This document shows positions 7,983-15,722 of a DNA stretch of 64,000 nucleotides, piece after piece; the first letter of the stretch is position 1; each line of letters starts with the position of its first letter. The stretch lies in assembly GCA_050741915.1 (NCBI GenBank), contig JBOGEX010000057.1:1-64000 (forward strand), in the 5' to 3' direction. The stretch is from JACCTH01 sp050741915 (lineage in GTDB: Bacteria; Actinomycetota; Acidimicrobiia; Spongiisociales; ZC4RG35). The notes under the pieces are model-generated. The model was given only the letters and a program-made list of their open reading frames with translations. It did not search any database and was not told the DNA's origin. The translations under genes and the position numbers were made by a program.

Positions 7983-9128
7983 ATGCGAAAGTTGGTTGCC
8001 GTCGCGCTCGCCGGTCTGCTATTGGCCACAGTCTTGACCCCTGCCGCCGCCCAGACCACCGGCTTGTCCTTGAGCACGCCGTACCCTGGCCTAACCGTCG
8101 AACCCGGGGACACGGCCGGTTTCGATCTCTCGCTCTCAGCCGACTCGACCGCCGCCGTGAATCTGGCGGTCGATAGCGTCCCCGACGGTTGGACAGCAAC
8201 TTTCCGGGGGGCCGGCTTTGTCATCAACCAGGTCACGGTCGGACCCGAACTGGCCCCCGAACTTCGACTCGATGTGATCGTTCCGACCGGGACCGCCGAC
8301 GGCGATTACCCCATGACGATCAATGCCAGCGGGGGCGGAGTCACAACCAGCCTCCCGGTAACCGTGACGGTCCAGGGAGGGGCCCGCGGGTCCGTCGCTC
8401 TGGCTCCTGAGTTCCCGGGGCTGCGCGGTCCGGCCAGCTCGACCTTCACTTTTAATGTCGACGTCAGGAACGACACCCCATCGGAGGTTCAGCTTGAATT
8501 AGCGGCCGAGGGTCCCATCGGCTGGACCGTCGACGCTCGACCGCAGGCGGCATCCCAGGCCTCATCGATCACTGTCGAGTCCGCTGCCACGGGCAGGGTG
8601 ACCGTCACCGCCACGCCCCCGAGCACTGTCGCAGCCGGGCTGTACGACTTGCGGGTCACTGCCCGCGGCGGTGGCGTCGATGCCGAAGCCGCCCTCCAGG
8701 TACAGATCACTGGCAGCTTCGCGATGGAGTTGACTACTCCCGATCAGCGGCTCAATGCGGACGTCACCGCTGGGAGCCCCGCTCAGTTCCCGCTGGTGAT
8801 CTTGAATACAGGCTCGGCCGACCTCGCCAACGTCACTCTCTCTGCCACTCCCCCGGCCGGTTGGGATGTGACGTTTGACTCGGAGAGCATCACCACCGTT
8901 CCTGCCGGTGACTTCGCCCAGGTAACCGCCACGATCACTCCCTCGACCGAAGCGATCGCCGGTGACTACTCGATCACGTTCCGCGCTACCACCGACGAGG
9001 CCGATGCCTCGATGGATGTGCGCAGCACCGTGAGTCCCTCCGCCTTTGGCGGCCTGGTCGGAATCGGGTTGATCGTTTTGACCCTGGCGGCGTTGGCCTG
9101 GGTCTTCAGGCGCTTCGGCCGGAGATAG
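7983..9128 (+). CDS. Secreted NEW3-domain protein of an ABC transporter operon
   Basis: An N-terminal signal peptide (LVAVALAGLLLATVLTPAAA) is followed by three beta-sandwich repeats of the NEW3/NPCBM-associated type (VPDGWTATFRG, IGWTVDARPQ, PPAGWDVTFDSES), then a C-terminal membrane helix (GIGLIVLTLAALAWVF) and basic tail. Such proteins are frequently encoded immediately before an ABC-2 ATPase and permease, as seen here (ATPase begins 2 nt after the stop), and probably sit outside the membrane as an accessory of the transporter. A GGAGG site at 7968 supports the ATG at 7983. It is divergent from the histidine kinase gene with only 60 nt between them. Confidence 0.8.
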   Translation: MRKLVAVALAGLLLATVLTPAAAQTTGLSLSTPYPGLTVEPGDTAGFDLSLSADSTAAVNLAVDSVPDGWTATFRGAGFVINQVTVGPELAPELRLDVIVPTGTADGDYPMTINASGGGVTTSLPVTVTVQGGARGSVALAPEFPGLRGPASSTFTFNVDVRNDTPSEVQLELAAEGPIGWTVDARPQAASQASSITVESAATGRVTVTATPPSTVAAGLYDLRVTARGGGVDAEAALQVQITGSFAMELTTPDQRLNADVTAGSPAQFPLVILNTGSADLANVTLSATPPAGWDVTFDSESITTVPAGDFAQVTATITPSTEAIAGDYSITFRATTDEADASMDVRSTVSPSAFGGLVGIGLIVLTLAALAWVFRRFGRR

Positions 9129-9130
9129 CT

Positions 9131-10093
9131 TTGACCCACACGAAGACGGGCGCGGCCACCACCGTCGTCACTCACCAGCTGACGAAGGACTACGGTGAGG
9201 CAAGGGTCGTGGACCATCTCGACCTCAAGCTCAAAGCAGGTGAGATTTTCGGTCTGCTGGGCCCGAACGGGGCCGGCAAAACCACGACCATTCTGATGCT
9301 TTTGGGCCTGGTCGAGCCGACCGCCGGCCGTATCGAGGTGCTGGGTCTCGATCCCTCCCGTCACCCGCTCACGGTCAAACGACGGGTCGGTTATCTGCCA
9401 GACGCGGTGGGTTTCTACGACGGCCTGACCGGTCGGGAAAACCTCTCTTTCACCGCCCAACTCAATCGACTGGGGAATGGTGATGTTCGCATCGACGAGT
9501 TACTCGTCGAGGTAGGGCTGGCCGAAGCCCGGGATCAGAAGGCCGGGACTTACTCCCGCGGCATGAAACAGCGGCTCGGCATCGCTGACGCCTTGTTGAA
9601 AGAGCCCGACATTCTCATCCTCGATGAGCCCACCACTGCCATCGACCCCGAAGGAGTGGCCGAGATCCTGACCATGATCAGGCGGTTGGCCGAGGAACGC
9701 GGCGTAACGGTTTTGCTATCGAGCCACCTCCTCCACCAGGTACAAGCCATTTGTGACCGGGTTGCGATCTTCGTACGAGGAAAGGTCGTCGCTCAGGGCG
9801 CCCCCAATGAGCTCGCTTCCCGAGGGGGCGGGCCCGAGGAGGTGGAGTTCAACACCCCTTCCCCCGACGACAAGGTACGGGCTGCCCTCGGGCAAGCTGG
9901 CTTTGTGAATAAGCTCGAAACGGCCCGGATCCGCGGCAACTATGTCGCTCGCATCGACCGCGGTTCGACCAACAAGCTCGTCTCCGCCCTGGTCAATGGA
10001 GGCGTGCAACTCGACGGTATCCGCCGGACCTCCGATGATCTCGACGAGGTGTATCGGCGCTATTTCCATCAGGATGACCAGACTCGTGACTGA
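9131..10093 (+). CDS. ABC transporter ATP-binding protein
   Basis: The nucleotide-binding domain carries Walker A (GPNGAGKTTT), a signature loop (YSRGMKQRLG), Walker B (ILILDEPTTAIDP) and the switch His in LLSSHLLHQV. The C-terminal ~90 residues form the extra domain seen in ABC-2 type drug or polymer exporters. The start is TTG at 9131, 2 nt after the NEW3 gene's stop. It powers the permease encoded by the overlapping next gene. The transported substrate is unknown. Confidence 0.93.
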   Translation: MTHTKTGAATTVVTHQLTKDYGEARVVDHLDLKLKAGEIFGLLGPNGAGKTTTILMLLGLVEPTAGRIEVLGLDPSRHPLTVKRRVGYLPDAVGFYDGLTGRENLSFTAQLNRLGNGDVRIDELLVEVGLAEARDQKAGTYSRGMKQRLGIADALLKEPDILILDEPTTAIDPEGVAEILTMIRRLAEERGVTVLLSSHLLHQVQAICDRVAIFVRGKVVAQGAPNELASRGGGPEEVEFNTPSPDDKVRAALGQAGFVNKLETARIRGNYVARIDRGSTNKLVSALVNGGVQLDGIRRTSDDLDEVYRRYFHQDDQTRD

Positions 10094-11051
10094 AGCAACC
10101 ACACTTCGCACCAATGAGGGATTTGGCAGCGGCTGGCGAGTTGTGGCCCGCAAGGAGTTTGCCGATCACCTTCTTTCGGGTCGCTTTCTGGTGCTCACCG
10201 CTGTCCTGGCGGTGGCGGCGGCAGGGGCGGTGTTCGCCGCCTCCGGGGGAATCCGGTCGGTGGCCTTTGATACCGCCGGGGTCCCTGCCCTCTTCTTGAA
10301 GCTGTTCACCGTTACCACCGACCCCGTTCCATTCCCCCTGGTCGTGTTTGTCGGCTTTCTCGCTCCCCTCCTTGGCATCATGTTCGGATTCGACGCGATC
10401 AGCGGCGAACGGTCCCAGGGCACTCTTCCCCGCCTCCTCGCCCAACCGATTCACCGCGATGAGGTGATCCTCGGAAAGTTCGTCGGTGGTTTGGCGGTGG
10501 TGGCGTTGATGCTTGCCGCGCTCACGCTTTTCGTTTCCGGGATCGGGATCTTCCGTCTGGGGTTGTTTCCCGAGCCGACTGAGATCGTCCGTCTCTTCGT
10601 CTGGCTGGTGGTGGCCATCATCTACGTGGGCTTCTGGCAGGCCCTCGCCACGCTGACATCGGTGCTGGTGCCGAGGGCAGCCACCTCGGCCATGATCGCG
10701 GTGGGCGTCTGGCTGGTGTTGACCCTCTTCGGCAGCTTTATCTTCCGCGCCGCCGCCTCCGTCCTGGCCAACCCCGAGGACCAGGTTTCGAGCATCAGGG
10801 CAGAGTTGATGTTGTCGCGCTTGTCGCCCTACACCCTCTACAGCGAAACCTCGACGGTGCTCTTGGACCCAACCGAAAGGGCGACCGGGCTCTTGACGGC
10901 ACAGCAGGTCGATCGAGCGATTGTGTCGAACCTTTCGTTGACCCAAAGTCTGTCCGTGGTGTGGCCGCAGGTGGTGGGGCTTTTGGCACTGACCGCAGCG
11001 CTCTTTGCGGTTGCCTATGTGGCCTTTATGCGCCAGGAAGTTCGCGCGTAG
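10074..11051 (+). CDS. ABC-2 family transporter permease
   Basis: An integral membrane protein with about six hydrophobic segments, including LTAVLAVAAAGAVFAASGG, FVGFLAPLLGIMFGFDAI and GVWLVLTLFGSFIF. The motif DAISGERSQGTLPRLLAQPI is typical of ABC-2 permeases of the NosY/COG1277 type. The start overlaps the ATPase gene: ATG 10074 (20-nt overlap) or GTG 10086 (8-nt overlap, AGGA upstream) are both possible, so N-terminal length is uncertain by four residues. With the two preceding genes it forms a complete transport unit. It ends just before the promoter region of the sulfur operon. Confidence 0.9.
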   Translation: MTRLVTEATTLRTNEGFGSGWRVVARKEFADHLLSGRFLVLTAVLAVAAAGAVFAASGGIRSVAFDTAGVPALFLKLFTVTTDPVPFPLVVFVGFLAPLLGIMFGFDAISGERSQGTLPRLLAQPIHRDEVILGKFVGGLAVVALMLAALTLFVSGIGIFRLGLFPEPTEIVRLFVWLVVAIIYVGFWQALATLTSVLVPRAATSAMIAVGVWLVLTLFGSFIFRAAASVLANPEDQVSSIRAELMLSRLSPYTLYSETSTVLLDPTERATGLLTAQQVDRAIVSNLSLTQSLSVVWPQVVGLLALTAALFAVAYVAFMRQEVRA

Positions 11052-11072
11052 TTCGAGCCGTCACGGAGGGGT

Positions 11073-11078
11073 TACACT
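11073..11078 (+). promoter_or_regulatory. Probable -10 box (TACACT) of the sulfur operon leader
   Basis: TTACACT precedes the leader ORF start codon (ATG 11092) by 13 nt, which would place transcription start only about 5-7 nt before it. No convincing -35 box was seen. The leader mRNA would then be nearly leaderless, as for known actinobacterial attenuator ORFs. Confidence 0.45.
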
Positions 11079-11091
11079 CGCTCCCTACTTG

Positions 11092-11178
11092 ATGACGCAG
11101 TCAGCCGTAGTCCGCGCTCTCTCTAGCTGCATGTGTTGTCGACGCTCTCGGGTGGCCAACCCGAGCGTCGGCAACTGA
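11092..11178 (+). CDS. Cysteine-rich leader peptide (28 aa) of the osmC-metY-metX operon
   Basis: The ORF reads from ATG to TGA with Cys codons at positions 13, 15 and 16 in SSCMCCRR. Short leader ORFs with clustered Cys codons are known in mycobacteria to act as cysteine-responsive attenuators in front of sulfur genes. This one lies 94 nt before osmC in the leader of an operon containing metY and metX. Its second half overlaps RNA segments that can form mutually exclusive hairpins (11144-11230). The peptide itself is probably of no function; stalling on Cys codons would be the signal. Confidence 0.6.
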   Translation: MTQSAVVRALSSCMCCRRSRVANPSVGN

Positions 11179-11230
11179 CTACCCCGCGCTCACAACACTG
11201 CCCTTCACCCGAGAGCCTGAGTCGTCTCGG
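11144..11230 (+). promoter_or_regulatory. Attenuator-like alternative hairpins in the sulfur operon leader
   Basis: Segment 1 (GCTCTCGGGT, 11144-11153) can pair with segment 2 (AACCCGAGCGTC, 11158-11169; stem extended from 11141 with a 2-nt bulge) or perfectly over 10 nt with segment 3 (ACCCGAGAGC, 11207-11216). Segment 3 can instead pair with segment 4 (TCTCGG, 11225-11230). Segment 1 begins 5 nt after the last Cys codon, where a stalled ribosome would cover it. CCCTT at 11201-11205 could also mask AAGGG (11261-11265) of the osmC ribosome site. No SAM riboswitch consensus was seen. Confidence 0.5.
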
Positions 11231-11272
11231 CGGTGTCGATTCGTTTTTCAACCTCACCGAAAGGGAAGCAAC

Positions 11273-11788
11273 GTGACAACCATCACGAAAATCAATCAGG
11301 TCGATATCGAAACCGTAGGTGCCCTAGTGGCCTCAATTCAGGATGATCCCGGAAAGGCTGACACCACCTGGAAGGCCGAGGCTCGGTGGCAAAAGGGGTT
11401 CCGAGTCGATACCACCTCGCGGGAGTTCACCCCGGTCGCCTACGACGAACCGCCGGCCCTAGGAGGGACGAACCTCGCCCCTAACCCCGTCGAGCAGATT
11501 CTTGGCGCCTTCGGTGCCTGCTTGGCGATTGGCTACGCCGCCAATGCCTCGACGGCAGGAATCACCATCGACGATCTCCGCATTGAGCTCGAAGGCGATC
11601 TCAATCTTCACACCTTCCTCGGATTGGACGACGGCCACGCTGGCTTCTCGCAGGTCCGCGCCACCGTTCATCTCCAGTCGGGGGCAGACCCGGAAGCAAT
11701 TGCCGCCCTCCACCAGAAAGTGGTGACGACCTCACCGGTCGGACACACCCTCACTGGCACGGTGGCGGTTACCGTCGATTTGGCTTGA
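11273..11788 (+). CDS. OsmC family protein
   Basis: The 171-residue protein has the OsmC fold signatures: NPVEQILGAFGACLAIGYAA with the first conserved Cys, and the second-Cys region reading VVTTSPVGHTL, where Ser replaces Cys as in several subfamilies. OsmC proteins reduce organic hydroperoxides using the Cys pair, so loss of the second Cys makes a classical peroxidase role less certain. GTG 11273 is preceded by AAAGGGAAG. It is the first gene after the cysteine leader and lies 21 nt before metY, so a role linked to sulfur or persulfide handling is plausible by context only. Confidence 0.85.
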   Translation: MTTITKINQVDIETVGALVASIQDDPGKADTTWKAEARWQKGFRVDTTSREFTPVAYDEPPALGGTNLAPNPVEQILGAFGACLAIGYAANASTAGITIDDLRIELEGDLNLHTFLGLDDGHAGFSQVRATVHLQSGADPEAIAALHQKVVTTSPVGHTLTGTVAVTVDLA

Positions 11789-11809
11789 TTGCGAAAGAGG
11801 ATTTATCAA

Positions 11810-13105
11810 ATGACCTACCGATTCGAAACCCTCCAGGTTCATGCCGGCCAACAGCCGGCCCCGGGCACCAACGCCCGGGCAGTGCCGATCTACCAAACCA
11901 CGAGCTACACGTTCAACGACAGCGAGCATGCGGCGCGACTCTTCGGGTTGCAGGAGTTCGGGAACATCTACACCCGGATTGAGAACCCGACCACCGATGT
12001 CTTCGAGCAGAGGGTGGCGGCACTCGAGGGAGGCCTGGCGGCGGTGGCAACCTCCTCGGGTCAAGCAGCGCAATTGTTGGCATTTACGACCTTGCTCGGA
12101 ACTGGAGACAACATCGTCTCCACGTCGTATCTCTACGGTGGGACGTATAACCAGTTCAAGGTGGCATTCCCACGGCTTGGCTTTGGGGTCAAGTTCGTCG
12201 AAGGGGATGACCCCGCCGACTTCGAAAAGTTGATCGACGACAACACGAAAGCGCTCTACGTCGAGACGATCGGCAACCCCAAGTACAACATTCCCGACTT
12301 CGAGGCCCTGGCTGAAGTCGCCTACCGGAACGGGATTCCATTGGTCGCCGACAACACGTTCGGAGCCGCCGGATACGTTTCCCGGCCGATCGATTGGGAG
12401 GCGGACATCATCGTCCACTCCGCTACCAAGTGGATTGGCGGGCACGGCAACTCGATCGGCGGGGTGATTGTCGACTCCGGCAAGTTCGAGTGGCGGAATG
12501 GGAAGTTCCCGACCTTCACCGAACCCGCCCCCGGCTATCACGGCCTGGTCTTCACCGACGTGTTCAACCCCGACGGGCCTTTCGGCAACATCGGCTTTGC
12601 CATCAGAGCCCGGGTCGAGGGACTGCGGGACTTCGGGGCGGCGCTGTCTCCTTTCAACAGCTTCCTCTTCCTCCAGGGTCTGGAGACTCTGTCGTTGCGG
12701 GTGCAACGCCAGATCGACAACGCCCTCGAGCTGGCGCGCTGGCTTGAGCAGCATCCCCACGTGAGTTGGGTCAGCTACCCGGGGTTGGCGAGCCACCCCT
12801 ATCACGCGGCCGCCAAGAAGTACCTGAAGAACGGGTTCGGCGGAGTGTTGTCGTTCGGGATCGGCGGCGGCTACGAGGCAGGCAAGCGCTTTATCGACCA
12901 TGTGCAGTTGTTGTCGCATTTGGCCAATGTCGGTGATGCCAAGACCCTCGTCATCCACCCCTCGTCGACCACTCACCAGCAGTTGTCGGAGGAGGAGCAG
13001 ATCTCGACGGGAGTCACTCCCGATCTGGTGAGAATCTCCGCCGGAATCGAGCACATCGACGACATCACGGAAGACATCGACCAGGCCCTGCAGGCGGTGA
13101 ATTGA
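11810..13105 (+). CDS. metY: O-acetylhomoserine sulfhydrylase (aminocarboxypropyltransferase)
   Basis: PLP-dependent Cys/Met metabolism enzyme that makes homocysteine from O-acetylhomoserine and sulfide. The N-terminus FETLQVHAGQQPAPGTNARA is characteristic of the MetY/Met17 branch, as are YTRIENPTTDVFEQRVAALEGG, the PLP-lysine motif HSATKWIGGHGNSIGG, and VSYPGLASHPYHAAAKKY. The length of 431 aa is normal. ATG 11810 follows an AGAGGA site; an upstream TTG in frame was rejected. metX follows 4 nt downstream and supplies its substrate, giving a complete direct-sulfhydrylation route under the predicted cysteine attenuator. Confidence 0.95.
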   Translation: MTYRFETLQVHAGQQPAPGTNARAVPIYQTTSYTFNDSEHAARLFGLQEFGNIYTRIENPTTDVFEQRVAALEGGLAAVATSSGQAAQLLAFTTLLGTGDNIVSTSYLYGGTYNQFKVAFPRLGFGVKFVEGDDPADFEKLIDDNTKALYVETIGNPKYNIPDFEALAEVAYRNGIPLVADNTFGAAGYVSRPIDWEADIIVHSATKWIGGHGNSIGGVIVDSGKFEWRNGKFPTFTEPAPGYHGLVFTDVFNPDGPFGNIGFAIRARVEGLRDFGAALSPFNSFLFLQGLETLSLRVQRQIDNALELARWLEQHPHVSWVSYPGLASHPYHAAAKKYLKNGFGGVLSFGIGGGYEAGKRFIDHVQLLSHLANVGDAKTLVIHPSSTTHQQLSEEEQISTGVTPDLVRISAGIEHIDDITEDIDQALQAVN

Positions 13106-13109
13106 GGCG

Positions 13110-14234
13110 ATGACCAGCCCGGGGTCGGGAGCGAAGGCCGAGACCAAGTTCTTCGACCTGCCCGCATTCAAGATGCGGAGCGGGGATCTCCTGCCCCGGG
13201 TTCGCCTCGCCTATGAGCTGTATGGCGAGATCAATCCGGCCGGCGACAATCTGATCCTGCTTTTCCATGCCCTGACCGGAAGCCAGCATGCGGCGGGGTT
13301 CACTGCTGCGGTGGAAGGGGTCGAGCGCTGGGTCGAGGAGAACCAGACGGGATGGTGGGAGGGCTTTGTCGGGAAGGGCATGGCCGTCGATACCGATCGC
13401 TTGGCCGTGCTCTGTGTCAACTATCTCGGTGGCTGCTATGGCACCACCGGGCCTCCATCGATCAACGACGACACTGGCCTCCGATATGGGCCTGATTTCC
13501 CTCCGGTCCATCTGGCCGACATCGTCGATACGCAGTTACCTCTCCTCGATCACCTCGGGGTGCGGGCAGTACGGGCGGTGGCGGGAGCGTCCGTGGGCGC
13601 CTTGCTTTCGCTCTCTCTGGCGGCGCGTTATCCCGACCGAGTGCGAAGTGTCATCGCCCTCGCCGGCGGTCTCGGGGCCACGACTCTCCATCGCATGCTC
13701 AACTTCGAGCAGAAGTTAGCGATCCTCAATGACCCCAACTTTGCCGGCGGTCACTATTACGACGGCGAGTTTCCATCAGGTGGGCTGGCACTGGCTCGGA
13801 TCATCAGTCATAAAGCCTTTGTTTCCATCGATGCGATTCGTTCCCGGGCTGGCGCGGAGGTGATCGATCATCCCTACGTCACTCATCCGGTCGAGAGCTA
13901 TTTCTGGCACCAGGGGGAGAAGCTCGTCATCCGCTTCGACCCCAACAGCTATCTGCGGATCATCGATGCCTGGTCGAACTACGACCTGCTGTCCGATACG
14001 GGCGCAGCCAGGTACGAGGACGCACTGGCAGCGTGTCGTGACCAGCAGTGGCACGTGTTCACGATCGACACCGATGCCTGCTTCTACCCCGATGAACAGC
14101 GGCAGTTGGTGGAGGCCTTATGGGCGGCGGGGGTTGAGGTGCAGTGGACCAAGGTCTCGTCGCGAAAGGGCCATGACGCGTTTCTGACCGAACCTGCGCT
14201 CTTCGACGAGGCCCTGCGCCAAGCGCTCGCTTAG
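13110..14234 (+). CDS. metX: Homoserine O-acetyltransferase
   Basis: Alpha/beta-hydrolase that acetylates homoserine with acetyl-CoA, feeding MetY. Seen motifs: LIPRVRLAYELYGEINPA-like entry at residues ~20-40, LFHALTGSQHA, GGCYGTTGPPSI, the nucleophile elbow GASVGALLS, and the C-terminal catalytic Asp (TIDTDACFYP) and His (KGHDAFL). The 374-aa length is normal. It lies 4 nt after metY on the same strand and ends directly before a GC-rich repeat cluster. Distinguishing acetyl from succinyl specificity is not possible by eye; the metY neighbour favours the acetyl form. Confidence 0.93.
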   Translation: MTSPGSGAKAETKFFDLPAFKMRSGDLLPRVRLAYELYGEINPAGDNLILLFHALTGSQHAAGFTAAVEGVERWVEENQTGWWEGFVGKGMAVDTDRLAVLCVNYLGGCYGTTGPPSINDDTGLRYGPDFPPVHLADIVDTQLPLLDHLGVRAVRAVAGASVGALLSLSLAARYPDRVRSVIALAGGLGATTLHRMLNFEQKLAILNDPNFAGGHYYDGEFPSGGLALARIISHKAFVSIDAIRSRAGAEVIDHPYVTHPVESYFWHQGEKLVIRFDPNSYLRIIDAWSNYDLLSDTGAARYEDALAACRDQQWHVFTIDTDACFYPDEQRQLVEALWAAGVEVQWTKVSSRKGHDAFLTEPALFDEALRQALA

Positions 14235-14428
14235 CCCCCCTCCCCCCTCCCGGCTTCTGTTTCTCCCCCCAAGGAACGTTCCCCCTCCCCGGCTGCGCCG
14301 GTACGACGAGGGGAAAACAGTGAGCGTTGGGGGGAGTACCCCCTAAGGGGGGGTTTCTCGCGCAGTGAGCGGTCTGCTTCACCCCCCTCCCGGCTTCGCC
14401 GGCTCTCCCCCCTGCGGGGGGAGAAACG
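14235..14428. repeat. Cluster of GC-rich hairpin repeats between metX and an acyl-CoA dehydrogenase
   Basis: Three related blocks lie in a row: CCTCCCGGCTTCTG...CCCCC near 14240-14270, CCCCTCCCCGGCTGCGCCGG near 14280-14302, and CCCCTCCCGGCTTCGCCGG with CTCTCCCCCCTGCGGGGGGAG at 14383-14425. Each pairs a small CCGG-type hairpin with a C-run/G-run hairpin, like the copy at 130-173. The last block extends into the 3' end of the acyl-CoA dehydrogenase frame. The blocks may act as a two-way transcription terminator for the converging genes, or be a proliferating repeat. Confidence 0.65.
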
Positions 14429-15572
14429 CGGGGATACCCGTGATGGCCTGGCCGAGGATGAGGGTGTGGATTTCGTTGGTTCCCTCATACGTGGAGACCG
14501 TTTCCAGGTTGGCCATATGCCGGATCACCGGGTACTCGAGCGTGATCCCATTGGCACCGAGGACGGAGCGAGCAGAGCGAGCGACTTCGAGTGCGTTGCG
14601 GACGTTGTCGAGCTTGCCAAAACTCACCTGCTCCGGACTCAATCGGCCTTCATCCTTCATCCGACCGAGGTGGAGAGCAAGCAAAGTGCCGCGGTTGACG
14701 ATCACCATCATCTCCACCAGCTTCCGCTGGGTGAGCTGGAACGAGGCGATCGGCCCGCCAAACTGCTCGCGTTCCTTCGCATACTCCAGCGCCGATTCGT
14801 AACACGCTCGGGCGGCGCCCATCACTCCGAAGAGAATTCCGAAGCGTGCTTCGCTCAGACAGGAGAGCGGTCCCCGCATCGAAGAAACGCCGGGTAGGAC
14901 GAACTCGTCTGGGATGCGAACCTCCTCCAGCACCAACTCGGAGGTGACCGAAGCCCGCAGCGAGACCTTGCGATGGATCACATTGGCGGTGAAACCATTC
15001 GTGTCAGTGGGGACGATGAAGCCTCTGATCCCGCCTTCGGTTCGAGCCCAGATGATGGCGATGTCGGCGACGTTGCCGTTGGTGATCCACATCTTGGTTC
15101 CGTTCAACACCCAATCTGATCCATCCTTGTGGGCGGCGGTCCTCATCGACGACGGGTCGGATCCGGAGTCAGGTTCGGTCAGGCCGAAGCAGCCAAGAAC
15201 ATCACCCGCGGCCATCTGTGGCAGCCATTCCTGTTTCTGCTCCTCGGAGCCAAATCTCCAGATCGGGAACATGGCCAGCGACCCCTGGACCGAGACGAAG
15301 CTGCGGGTGCCCGAGTCGCCCGCCTCCAACTCCAGGCAGGCCAAACCGTAAGCGGTAGCGCTGGTTCCGGCGCATCCATAACCCTCGAGGTGCATCCCCA
15401 GCAATCCGAGCTTGCCCATGTCCTTGGCGATTTCATGGGGAAAGGTGCCTTGCTCCCACCAGTCAGCCACCTCGGGAAGAATTCTCTCTTCGGTGAATTG
15501 ACGGACCGTGCTGCGGAGGAGCTTCTCCTCGTCGGTGAGGAGCATGTCGAGGTCGAGGAAGTCAGAGGACAT
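14379..15572 (-). CDS. Acyl-CoA dehydrogenase, glutaryl-CoA dehydrogenase-like
   Basis: A FAD-dependent acyl-CoA dehydrogenase with CFGLTEPDSGSDPSSM, WVLNGTKMWITNG, REQFGGPIASFQLTQRKL and the catalytic-Glu region TYEGTNEIHTLILGQAITG. The glycine-rich GYGCAGTSATAYGL and the ending ITGIPAF match glutaryl-CoA dehydrogenases, which convert glutaryl-CoA to crotonyl-CoA in lysine and aromatic degradation. The final ~14 residues (LPPQGGEPAKPGGG) are encoded by the GC-rich repeat and are absent from the usual family end, so the repeat seems to have replaced the native stop. Substrate assignment is by resemblance. Confidence 0.88.
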   Translation of the reverse strand: MSSDFLDLDMLLTDEEKLLRSTVRQFTEERILPEVADWWEQGTFPHEIAKDMGKLGLLGMHLEGYGCAGTSATAYGLACLELEAGDSGTRSFVSVQGSLAMFPIWRFGSEEQKQEWLPQMAAGDVLGCFGLTEPDSGSDPSSMRTAAHKDGSDWVLNGTKMWITNGNVADIAIIWARTEGGIRGFIVPTDTNGFTANVIHRKVSLRASVTSELVLEEVRIPDEFVLPGVSSMRGPLSCLSEARFGILFGVMGAARACYESALEYAKEREQFGGPIASFQLTQRKLVEMMVIVNRGTLLALHLGRMKDEGRLSPEQVSFGKLDNVRNALEVARSARSVLGANGITLEYPVIRHMANLETVSTYEGTNEIHTLILGQAITGIPAFLPPQGGEPAKPGGG

Positions 15573-15624
15573 CGGCGCAAAGTCTACGGGACCGGTTACG
15601 ACGGGTGGGGTCGCCCATTCTCAG

Positions 15625-15674
15625 AAATTTGTTGCAGGGCGACCGTCTCCCAGCAAATCTGTTGCAGGGCGACC
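15625..15674. repeat. Two tandem copies of a 20-nt repeat (AAATYTGTTGCAGGGCGACC)
   Basis: The copies at 15625-15644 and 15655-15674 differ at one base and are 30 nt apart. GGTCGCCC a little upstream can pair with GGGCGACC of the first copy. They lie in the 150-nt gap between two minus-strand genes (15573-15722), which otherwise shows nothing recognisable. Confidence 0.6.
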
Positions 15675-15722
15675 AGGGGCCGGTCGTGGTGCGCCGAATT
15701 TGGCTTGGAACTTGGCGGGAGG

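Noticed and set aside
11060..11272. SAM riboswitch (SAM-I or SAM-IV) before the methionine genes
   Set aside because: The conserved SAM core sequences and multi-stem junction were not found; the Cys-codon ORF and two-way pairing explain the region better.
15625..15674. CRISPR-like array
   Set aside because: Only two copies with a 10-nt gap, no leader and no cas genes.
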